Shown here in pieces: positions 7,593-14,512 of a stretch of 21,867 nucleotides of DNA (position 1 is its first letter; the number at the start of each line of letters is the position of its first letter). The notes beneath the pieces are model-generated. The model worked only from the letters and a program-made list of their open reading frames with translations. It searched no databases and had not been told where the DNA came from. A program made the translations under genes and the position numbers. The stretch is from Deltaproteobacteria bacterium (GTDB taxonomy: Bacteria > Desulfobacterota > GWC2-55-46), in contig JAKAIQ010000005.1 of assembly GCA_021825035.1 (NCBI GenBank), positions 1-21,867 of the forward strand. The letters run 5' to 3'.

Positions 7593-8090
7593 TTACATGT
7601 ACTTCCTGTACATTTCGTGAAATCCGAGCAAATCGTCCGGACAGGTTTCATGCCACTTGAGATAACCCGCATCTTGAGAAGAAAGATCTTTATTATCCGG
7701 ACTGAACGTGCTCGGAAGAAAACATGCATAAAGAATTGAAATAAAGTGGCTCCGTATATTCCGTTCATAATGAATACATTGGTTTATTGCCATCGGCGTA
7801 GCCTCGAAAATGATGTTATTCGTCCCAATTTCGCTTTCAGCCACTTTTTTAATCCTGGTTTCCAGAGTTTCTCTGAATCTGACAACACCCCCGGGGACAT
7901 GCCATCCTTTCCCGGAATATTGATCATCCCTCCACGACAGGAGAGTGCGGCCCCTGTCATCCCTTATCAACAGATCGACGTTTACCAACGGGGTCATCCT
8001 GCTGATATAATAGAAGACGGCGTCCGGCAAGCCCAGTGTTGGATCCTGAACCTGCGCGTCAAGAAATGCTATGGCATCAGCTGTGTTCAT
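7593..8090 (-). CDS. Nudix hydrolase, GDP-mannose mannosyl hydrolase-like
   Basis: A 165-residue Nudix protein. MTPLVNVDLLI, then GWHVPGGVVRFRETLE, resemble E. coli GDP-mannose mannosyl hydrolase (Gmm/WcaH). As in that subfamily the Nudix box is degenerate: in the span 68-89 the classical Arg-Glu pair reads Lys82-Val83 and the first of the two later glutamates is Ser86, while Glu87 stays. Gmm hydrolyses GDP-sugars to GDP and free sugar rather than cutting the pyrophosphate. Here it may release a sugar from an NDP-sugar, perhaps supplying a free sugar to the downstream kinase; that link is inference. It lies 5 bases after the radical SAM stop. No strong ribosome site is seen. Confidence 0.87.
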   Translation of the reverse strand: MNTADAIAFLDAQVQDPTLGLPDAVFYYISRMTPLVNVDLLIRDDRGRTLLSWRDDQYSGKGWHVPGGVVRFRETLETRIKKVAESEIGTNNIIFEATPMAINQCIHYERNIRSHFISILYACFLPSTFSPDNKDLSSQDAGYLKWHETCPDDLLGFHEMYRKYM

Positions 8091-8095
8091 GATTA

Positions 8096-9208
8096 TTATG
8101 TGGTTTGGAAGAGCCTTTCGTCCTTACTGAACGGCTGCTGTGTCCTGTCTTCATCGGTAAAGACTTCCGCGCATGGAACTGGAAGCGGACGGCCATATAT
8201 TTTTTTTACCACATATTTATCGATAAACTCCCTATTCTCGGCGATCCAGCAACCGTCGTAATATTCGCCGAAATGTTTGATGCCGAGACCCCTTTGAATG
8301 ATGTCTTTCAATGGCTCATAAAAGACGTTCCCTATGGACGTGTGTATGTATGGGCACGGCAAAACGTCGCCATACTGGGTCACGGAAAACATCCCTTTGA
8401 CTGAAATGCAGCCCATATTCAGGCCGTAAGCCGGGGTTAAGTGCGTAAATACCTTGTGCCTTTTCTCAAGTATTTCTTCCATATATTTCATATCGACATT
8501 TCTATTGCACAGCGAATCAAAATTGCCTTCCCATGCGCCGACGGGTTTGGCGTAGGTCACAAAAACCCCTATGCCCTTTTTATTGAAGTATTCGAGAAAT
8601 TCAACGAACTCGTCGGAATATAACCGTTGTTTTGTAACGACCGTCTGAACAAAAATGGCAAGGCCTGCGTTCAAGGCCGCATCGACCGCCTTTATGGCTT
8701 TTGCGTGAGACCCCCTGGCTCTTCTGAAAGTATCATGTTCATCCGGATCAAGGCTGTCAATGCTCAGCTGAATCCTGTCAACGCCCACGCTTTTCATGTG
8801 TTTCGCCCTCTTTTCATCTAAAAGCCAGCCGTTCGTATCGCAGTTTATATAAAATTTTTGAGGGTCGATAGCCGCCACCAAATCATCGAAATCCTTGAAC
8901 ACCAGGGGCTCTCCGCCCGTTATCGTGGTGCGCGCGAGTCCCAGCTCATCAGCCTGCCGGTAAAGCTCCTTCACATCCGGAATGGTAAAAGACCGCTTAT
9001 CGCTCTTCCCTTGAAACCTCTTTATCGAGCAATGTTCACACTTGAAGTTGCACGTATAATTGTACTGAAATTGAATAATCGCAATGCTTTCTCCTCTCCT
9101 GAACTTTTCGTCAAATCGCAAAACCTTCTCATAAACATGCGGCTTTTCATCTTTGAGTTTATTTCTTCTATTTGATTCTTCCTCTGCTTTCAGCTTTTCA
9201 ACTCCCAT
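8096..9208 (-). CDS. Radical SAM protein (second of three)
   Basis: A 370-residue protein with YTCNFKCEHCS (Cys53, Cys57, Cys60), the CxxxCxxC cluster motif, TITGGEPLVF as the SAM-contacting GGE motif, and DTNG and LSIDSLD, both usual in the partial TIM barrel. The C-terminal part has MGCIS, LPCPYIH and DGCW, possible ligands for a second cluster as in SPASM or twitch domains. It overlaps the upstream radical SAM gene by 11 bases, so the two are probably translated together. A charged N-terminal extension of about 40 residues precedes the barrel. Homologues act in peptide maturation, cofactor and sugar chemistry, and nothing here fixes the substrate. No precursor-peptide gene is seen beside it. 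Confidence 0.9.
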   Translation of the reverse strand: MGVEKLKAEEESNRRNKLKDEKPHVYEKVLRFDEKFRRGESIAIIQFQYNYTCNFKCEHCSIKRFQGKSDKRSFTIPDVKELYRQADELGLARTTITGGEPLVFKDFDDLVAAIDPQKFYINCDTNGWLLDEKRAKHMKSVGVDRIQLSIDSLDPDEHDTFRRARGSHAKAIKAVDAALNAGLAIFVQTVVTKQRLYSDEFVEFLEYFNKKGIGVFVTYAKPVGAWEGNFDSLCNRNVDMKYMEEILEKRHKVFTHLTPAYGLNMGCISVKGMFSVTQYGDVLPCPYIHTSIGNVFYEPLKDIIQRGLGIKHFGEYYDGCWIAENREFIDKYVVKKIYGRPLPVPCAEVFTDEDRTQQPFSKDERLFQTT

Positions 9209-10472
9209 GATAATCGTCCCCTTTCTTTAAATGAGGCCCTGATATAGAGCTGTTGAATTTACGATATTCCAGCGGTTTGTCGGTCTGTGCCGCGACTTCG
9301 ACCTCGTTGCCGGACAATGGCCTTCCATTGCAATAATCGCACGTTTCGAGATAATCCCTGTGTAAAAGATAATTCCTGACGCTGTCCTTTATTGCGCTAA
9401 CGCTCGTGCCGCCGGAAAATTCCCGGAGTAAATCGACATAATCGGTTTTATTGTCAGGGACCGCCGACAATCTATTCGCGTTTGCCCCGTAAGGACATCT
9501 GAATAGTTTCCCATCGGATAGAGTCGCCATATTCTTGGCGCAGCATATCTTGAATATTTCCCTGTTGCCGTCTATGCCGCGTCCGTGCGGCGTAATCGCC
9601 GCGCAATCAAGCCATTCGGTTACGTTAAGTTCGTGATAAGCGACCTTATTTTTCTTCAACACCTCTTTCAATTCAGTTATTTTCTTTGACAGTATGCCGT
9701 AATTCGTCATGATAACGATCACTTTGTCATTGTTTAAATATTCGATGTCTTTCTCTTTTGGAACTATGGTTCCGTTCGTATACAGAACAACCCTTTTTGC
9801 CTTCGGTTCGTTAGTAAGCCTTTCGACTATTACAGGCCACTCTTTGTTCATAAAGGCGTCTCCGCCGATGACCCTGAAATCCATCACCTCGTCAACGATC
9901 GCGCAAAAAACATCTATGGATTTTAATAGCATTTCGGTATCGCAATCCTTAGGCCTCGCATAATACTGCATAAGGTTGGAACAATCCCTGCACTTCATGG
10001 AGCAGCGTTCCGTGATAATGATATCGATGCTTCTTAAAAAGAGCTTGCGCCGGTTCAAATAGCCATCGTGGCAGATGATGCAATTTTCAATTGCGAATTT
10101 GGTGTAATCTATTGCAGCATCCGCATGACTTTGCGAAATATCCAAATCCTTCAACAGAGGGCCGCCGGCATACCAATTCGAATATCCCATTTCATGAAGA
10201 CGGTCGACGGCGTCCTTTATAGCGGCAACCGATATTATAAAAATCGCATCCTTATACTTTGCCTTCAAATCGGGGGTGTGTATGACCTCCATATCGCAAA
10301 ATTTGGACTGAGCCGCTTTTTTGCTGTTGTCACTGAAGCATTCAACCGGAATGCCTTCGTCCTTGCAGATGGATAACAATACCCTTCCAACGACGCCTGC
10401 CCCGTTTATAATTACGGGCAAACGTCTTTTTTTGATTTCAGTTATAATCGAACGAGCCTTATGGTTTGCCAT
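9198..10472 (-). CDS. Radical SAM protein with N-terminal Rossmann-like domain (first of three)
   Basis: A 424-residue two-part protein. Residues 18-110 look like a nucleotide-binding fold: VIINGAGVVGRVLL supplies a GxGxxG motif and is followed by VECFSDNS and an FIISVAA strand, resembling the N-terminal domains of sugar-modifying enzymes. The radical SAM part starts near 148 with ERCSMKCRDCSN (Cys157, Cys161, Cys164) and VIGGDAF in the GGE position. Late cysteines in ICCAKN, FRCPYGAN and CDYCNG suggest an auxiliary cluster. It overlaps the end of the GT2 gene by 14 bases and the next radical SAM gene by 11, so the three are tightly coupled. The fusion suggests that a nucleotide-bound substrate or NAD-type ligand is brought to the radical centre; this is inference. 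Confidence 0.88.
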   Translation of the reverse strand: MANHKARSIITEIKKRRLPVIINGAGVVGRVLLSICKDEGIPVECFSDNSKKAAQSKFCDMEVIHTPDLKAKYKDAIFIISVAAIKDAVDRLHEMGYSNWYAGGPLLKDLDISQSHADAAIDYTKFAIENCIICHDGYLNRRKLFLRSIDIIITERCSMKCRDCSNLMQYYARPKDCDTEMLLKSIDVFCAIVDEVMDFRVIGGDAFMNKEWPVIVERLTNEPKAKRVVLYTNGTIVPKEKDIEYLNNDKVIVIMTNYGILSKKITELKEVLKKNKVAYHELNVTEWLDCAAITPHGRGIDGNREIFKICCAKNMATLSDGKLFRCPYGANANRLSAVPDNKTDYVDLLREFSGGTSVSAIKDSVRNYLLHRDYLETCDYCNGRPLSGNEVEVAAQTDKPLEYRKFNSSISGPHLKKGDDYHGS

Positions 10473-11559
10473 ATCTCTTACAGGCCTTGTAATAGCCGAG
10501 AATCATCAATAGATCTATCAAGCCAAACCTCATCAGCAAAGGCAAAATCCTGCTATTGCCTCTTGACGGCGAATAATACCGCAAGCTCTCACGGAGGATC
10601 GGAGCCCTGATGAGATTGTCGATTTCATCGTGAATCGTCTTTTTATTGTTTCCGGCGATCTGCCTGCATGAACGGACCAAGAAAATAATGACGTAATGAA
10701 CAAGGGCATGCCCTATCTCCTTATTTATGTCGGCCGAATCCATGAGGCTCGCGCTTTCCAAAAAAGCGGTCGTACTTTTCTTGAAGATGCTCATGTCATG
10801 CAACAGGCTATTGCTGTTGATGACCGCCATGCTGGCCGAGGCGTTATTGTGCATGGTATACGTATACAGGCACTCATTGACAAAAATGACTCTCCTGGCA
10901 TATTTCAAATACTTCAGGTTAAATGCAAAATCCTCAAAAAGTCTCATATTCTCATCGGAAAAAATTCTTTTTTCCCTGACGATGGAAGTTTTGTACAGTC
11001 TGGCCCAACAATAACTGATCAAATGGTTGCTCGGGTGCCGAAGAAAATGGCGCACATAATCGACCATGTCTGCTCGTGATAATTCTTTGATATCGCCTTC
11101 AAATGGCCTGTCGCCGGCGCAGAATGTAACTCTTTGCCTGACGAGTTCCCCCCTAATTTCAAGTTTGTTGAAATTCGACATGACCATGTCTGGACCGTGG
11201 TGCCGGTCGTAAATCATGACCAACCTTTCGATTGTGTTGTGCTCGATATAATCGTCAGCGTCGAGAAAATATATAAAATCACCTTTGGCATAGCGTATCC
11301 CGGTATTTCTGGCGGCTGCCGGGCCCCCGTTTTTTTGTGAGAAGACCCTTATCCGTTCGTCCGTTATCGCATAACTGTTACAGACGGCTTCGCTGTTATC
11401 CGTCGAACCGTCGTTCACAAGAATCATCTCGATCTTTTCATAGCTCTGACTCAGGACGCTCTCTATGGATTTATGGAGAAACTTTTCGGCGTTGAATACC
11501 GGCGTAATAATGCTCACCATACCGGCCGAGGTTATATGCCTTTTTTCAATTTCAACCAT
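10459..11559 (-). CDS. Glycosyltransferase family 2
   Basis: The GT-A core begins MVSIITPVFNAEKFL, with MILVNDGSTDNS as nucleotide-binding strand and YFLDADDYIE as the DxD metal motif. QKNGGPAAARNTGI is a frequent GT2 motif. The C-terminal 200 residues resemble those of capsule and O-antigen GT2 enzymes. The start is uncertain: the ATG at 11559 gives 366 residues and the ATG at 11520 puts the protein start exactly at the family's usual first strand (353 residues). A TTG at 11607 is also in frame. None has a convincing ribosome site. It lies between the small membrane protein gene and the radical SAM trio. Confidence 0.9.
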   Translation of the reverse strand: MVEIEKRHITSAGMVSIITPVFNAEKFLHKSIESVLSQSYEKIEMILVNDGSTDNSEAVCNSYAITDERIRVFSQKNGGPAAARNTGIRYAKGDFIYFLDADDYIEHNTIERLVMIYDRHHGPDMVMSNFNKLEIRGELVRQRVTFCAGDRPFEGDIKELSRADMVDYVRHFLRHPSNHLISYCWARLYKTSIVREKRIFSDENMRLFEDFAFNLKYLKYARRVIFVNECLYTYTMHNNASASMAVINSNSLLHDMSIFKKSTTAFLESASLMDSADINKEIGHALVHYVIIFLVRSCRQIAGNNKKTIHDEIDNLIRAPILRESLRYYSPSRGNSRILPLLMRFGLIDLLMILGYYKACKRYGKP

Positions 11560-11781
11560 CGGACTTTTGTTTACGTAAAGAACTTGAAGCGCCGGATCTG
11601 ACCGCAATCCATCGTTCCGGAGGCATCGGCGTGGATAGAAGGAGAGTGCATAAACAAATCATCATGGCATCATTTAGTCGCGGCTGAGAGGTTTGTCGGC
11701 ACGAGGCCATGCGTCAATCGGGAACTTCCCGGCGACCGCCATCGTGGAGCCGTTTTTAATGCCTGCTTCCATCAACACGTC

Positions 11782-12105
11782 TCAGATCAACATCACTATC
11801 ATTCCCGCAACCATTGCCATGACCCCTACCCATTGCATCTGCGACACATTTGTTTTGAATGTCAGAAAAAGGATGACCTGTGTGATAAGAAATGCCCCGC
11901 CCGATGCGATGGCAAGAGCGATGTTCGGATTAACTTCCCTGTACAGTAGCATGAGGAGCCAGATGCTCGAAAACCCGAAGAGATTGCCGCCGAAAAAACC
12001 CCATAGCCACCGCGACCGGGCCATGCTTCCCCATTTGAAGAGTATCTGTGCCGCGACCTGCATCGTCCAAAAAACGGCCAGATAAACGCAAAGACGCAGT
12101 GTCAT
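11782..12105 (-). CDS. Small EamA/SMR-like membrane protein
   Basis: A 107-residue protein with four hydrophobic segments: near residues 3-22, 33-55, 62-83 and 90-107. QILFKWGS near residue 20 and the layout fit the small multidrug resistance/EamA half-transporter fold, to which the ArnE/ArnF undecaprenyl-phosphate-sugar flippases also belong. Between a TPP enzyme and a glycosyltransferase, a role in moving a lipid-linked single sugar is more likely than drug export, but the sequence does not prove it. No second paired half is seen nearby, so it would act as a homodimer. It starts 22 bases after the TPP enzyme gene. Confidence 0.78.
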   Translation of the reverse strand: MTLRLCVYLAVFWTMQVAAQILFKWGSMARSRWLWGFFGGNLFGFSSIWLLMLLYREVNPNIALAIASGGAFLITQVILFLTFKTNVSQMQWVGVMAMVAGMIVMLI

Positions 12106-12127
12106 GGCTGATTCCGTTGCGCTCTGC

Positions 12128-13918
12128 TCACCGGATTATCATATTACTGTTGAGCTCTTCTCGGTCCAGAAATGGCCATAGGTCTTCAAGCGGTCTCGAT
12201 TCCATCGTTCCGTCGGGCCTTGCCATCGAAGAAAGTTTGGGAGAAATCTGAAGATCCGGGTCCACCATCACCTCGCACACGACGGGGCCGTCCGCGTGGA
12301 GGACGTCGAGTACCCCCTGCCTCAGGTTCTTTTGATCCGATATTCTTTTTACCTTCAATCCATAGGCGGATGCCACCCTGCATGTATCCGGCAGTGTCAG
12401 ACCGCTTGAAGGGTCGCAACAGACAAGTCGTCCGTCAAAGAACTTTTTATGGGTATTTCTTATGGCCGCGTAGCCGTTGTTGTTAAGAATAAAAAGCTTT
12501 ACGGGAATGTTAAGTCTCCTGAGAGTCTCGAGCTCCTGGATGTTATGCTGCAGCCCTCCATCCCCGATGATCCCTACGGTGCGTCTTTTGCTTGCAAGGC
12601 AGGCCCCGATCGCCTGCGGAAGTCCGAATCCCATTGAGCCGAGCCCCGGCGAGTTAAGAACCCTCTGGCCTCTCTTCACCTTGAATGCCTGACACGTTAT
12701 CTCGGCGCAACTCCCTGAGCTCCCGGGGACGATAACGTCATCACCGGATAAGATGTTCGAGAGGGCTTCTATTAGTGCATAGGTATTTACCCGCCTGCCC
12801 GGCTTCAGATGATCGTGAAGCACAACCGGATATCTCGCCTTCCACTCCCTGCACCTCGAAATCCAATCTGAACGATCTTTGGGTCTGACGGAATCAAGCC
12901 TATCGAGGAGTACGGCCAGAAACATTCCGGCATCCGAGACTACCACGGCGTCGATCGAGGCATCTATCTTCTTGATCTCCGCCTCATCGACGTCCACGAT
13001 GGCCTTTTTTGCGCCGCGTGCGAAGTTGGCGTAACTGTGACCTGCCTGGGCAAGATCAAGACGGGCGCCGATGGCAAGCATGAAATCGGAATTCTGCAGG
13101 ACAAAATTAGCGCTTCTCGACGCGATGGAACCGGGCCTTCCGAAATAAAGCTCATCGTCGTCGGACATTATGTCCATCATCCTCCATGTCGTAAGGACCG
13201 GGACATCGATGGCTCTGATAAGCCGTATAAATTCCTTTTCGGCATTTGCCAGCCTTATACCTCTGCCGGCAAGGATTACGGGGCGAACCGACCCATTGAG
13301 GAGTTCTATGACATCATCTGCCTTACCGGCCAATTTACCGTCTTCGAGGTTTTGCGCCTCTCCGGCTTGATCGAATCCTTTTAGACGCCCTTCTTCTATC
13401 ATTGCCCCTTGAACGTCAAGCGGTATATCTATCCATACCGGACCGGGGCGTCCGCTCCTCGCGATATGAATCGCCTTCTCAAGATGATAGCGTATGCTTT
13501 CAGGTTCGATAACGGTTACGGCGTACTTGGTAATGGGCTTTACAATGGATACGATGTCCACCTCCTGTATCCCCATCTGGCGTATGCCCTTCCCGGCGAG
13601 CATATCCTTCCGCTTGACCTGGCCTGACAGGATCATCAGCGGGGTGGAGTCTATCCATGCCGCGGCCACTCCGGTAATCGCGTTCGTACTGCCGGGGCCG
13701 GTTGTAACGAGGGCCACTCCGACATCGTTATTATACTGCGCATAGGCCTCGGCGGCGATAACCGCCGCCTGTTCATGGAGAAGTCCCACGAAATCGACCT
13801 TCCCGTTCCTGCCGACGGAGTCCACCAGATGCATGCAGCCGCCGCCCGGAAGCATGAATATATGCCTGACGTTAAGACCGAAGACGAAGGAGATTACATA
13901 GTCGGACAGCTTTTTCAT
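12128..13918 (-). CDS. Thiamine-diphosphate-dependent acetolactate-synthase-like enzyme (YerE-type)
   Basis: A 596-residue protein with the three-domain layout of acetolactate synthase. The N-terminal Pyr domain contains LLHEQAA with the TPP-activating Glu49. A central domain (about 200-340) is of the type that binds FAD. The C-terminal PP domain has GDGG at 452 and NNNG at 479, the Mg-TPP motif with normal spacing. No small regulatory subunit or other branched-chain amino-acid gene is near. Directly downstream of rfbFGH, the best known parallel is Yersinia YerE, which adds a two-carbon acetyl unit from pyruvate to CDP-3,6-dideoxy-4-ketoglucose to make yersiniose. That role is inference from context and family. 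It follows the HAD gene by 9 bases, with GAGAAG before the ATG. Confidence 0.88.
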   Translation of the reverse strand: MKKLSDYVISFVFGLNVRHIFMLPGGGCMHLVDSVGRNGKVDFVGLLHEQAAVIAAEAYAQYNNDVGVALVTTGPGSTNAITGVAAAWIDSTPLMILSGQVKRKDMLAGKGIRQMGIQEVDIVSIVKPITKYAVTVIEPESIRYHLEKAIHIARSGRPGPVWIDIPLDVQGAMIEEGRLKGFDQAGEAQNLEDGKLAGKADDVIELLNGSVRPVILAGRGIRLANAEKEFIRLIRAIDVPVLTTWRMMDIMSDDDELYFGRPGSIASRSANFVLQNSDFMLAIGARLDLAQAGHSYANFARGAKKAIVDVDEAEIKKIDASIDAVVVSDAGMFLAVLLDRLDSVRPKDRSDWISRCREWKARYPVVLHDHLKPGRRVNTYALIEALSNILSGDDVIVPGSSGSCAEITCQAFKVKRGQRVLNSPGLGSMGFGLPQAIGACLASKRRTVGIIGDGGLQHNIQELETLRRLNIPVKLFILNNNGYAAIRNTHKKFFDGRLVCCDPSSGLTLPDTCRVASAYGLKVKRISDQKNLRQGVLDVLHADGPVVCEVMVDPDLQISPKLSSMARPDGTMESRPLEDLWPFLDREELNSNMIIR

Positions 13919-13927
13919 AAGTTCTTC

Positions 13928-14512
13928 TCAATCACCGAGGCAATTGTTCAAGGCCGCAAGCATCCCGGCAACCGACCCTCTCGCCCGATTCCACGGCCTT
14001 GGCATCAGGAGACACCTTATGCCCATCCCTTCCGCAGCCTCCACATTTTCAATCCTGTCATCCACCATCACGTCTACCTTCCCCACCCACCGGAGAAATG
14101 CGGCTTTGTCCCTGTCATATTCAGGCGCGCGCCCCTCTCTCATTGAAGGGGTAAAATGAAAGGTCCTTATCCATTTCCCAAAATGCCTGAAGACCCAGCG
14201 TGCCGAAGTCGGGGCCGCTACAAGTGGCACGGCCGTAAGGCAGACGTGACGGTAACTGCTCCCGTATTCCAGAAACCATTCCTCTACTTCCTTGACAGGC
14301 CGTTTATCCTCACAGGATGGCGAAAGTCGATATTTGTCCAGGGACTTCAGGTACTCGTCAACGCCGACCCCCAACAACCTGTGGGGTGTGTTTTCGACGA
14401 GCTCTTCATAGCGCACGCCGCACCCAGGATGGTCTACGAGCCATTTCTCCTCGAACCATGAACGCATCAGGTCGTTCAACACATCGTCCACATCCCAGAC
14501 GATGGTCTTCAA
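13928..14512 (-). CDS. HAD-superfamily phosphatase, likely TTG start overlapping the NeuB-like gene
   Basis: A 194-residue protein from the chosen start. IVWDVDDVLND holds the HAD nucleophile Asp7 and the acid/base Asp9, LTAVP gives the motif II threonine, and VMVDDRIENV is motif IV with paired aspartates. These point to a phosphate-monoester hydrolase. I chose a TTG at 14512 because GGGAG lies seven bases before it and the protein then begins right at the first HAD strand. The TTG overlaps the TGA of the upstream NeuB-like gene (TTGA). A longer frame from 14560 would lie inside that gene. It may dephosphorylate the product of the NeuB-like synthase, as known for sialic acid 9-phosphate and Kdo 8-phosphate phosphatases; the exact substrate is unknown. 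Confidence 0.85.
   Translation of the reverse strand: MKTIVWDVDDVLNDLMRSWFEEKWLVDHPGCGVRYEELVENTPHRLLGVGVDEYLKSLDKYRLSPSCEDKRPVKEVEEWFLEYGSSYRHVCLTAVPLVAAPTSARWVFRHFGKWIRTFHFTPSMREGRAPEYDRDKAAFLRWVGKVDVMVDDRIENVEAAEGMGIRCLLMPRPWNRARGSVAGMLAALNNCLGD

Noticed and set aside
7605..7619. Palindrome-like tgtac-ttcct-gtaca as an operator
   Set aside because: It falls inside the last codons of the Nudix gene and encodes normal residues there; no other copy was seen in the window.
4170..11559. A base-composition island suggesting recent transfer of the radical SAM region
   Set aside because: Single lines differ strongly (21 of 60 G+C at 9661, 40 of 60 at 17881), but other lines sampled in both halves lie between 27 and 31 of 60, so no consistent shift is shown by eye.
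11608..11781. Short minus-strand frame of about 32 codons (starts MEAGIKNGST) in the gap between the small membrane protein and the GT2 gene
   Set aside because: No ribosome site, no recognisable family and no hydrophobic or cysteine pattern; open frames this short are expected by chance.
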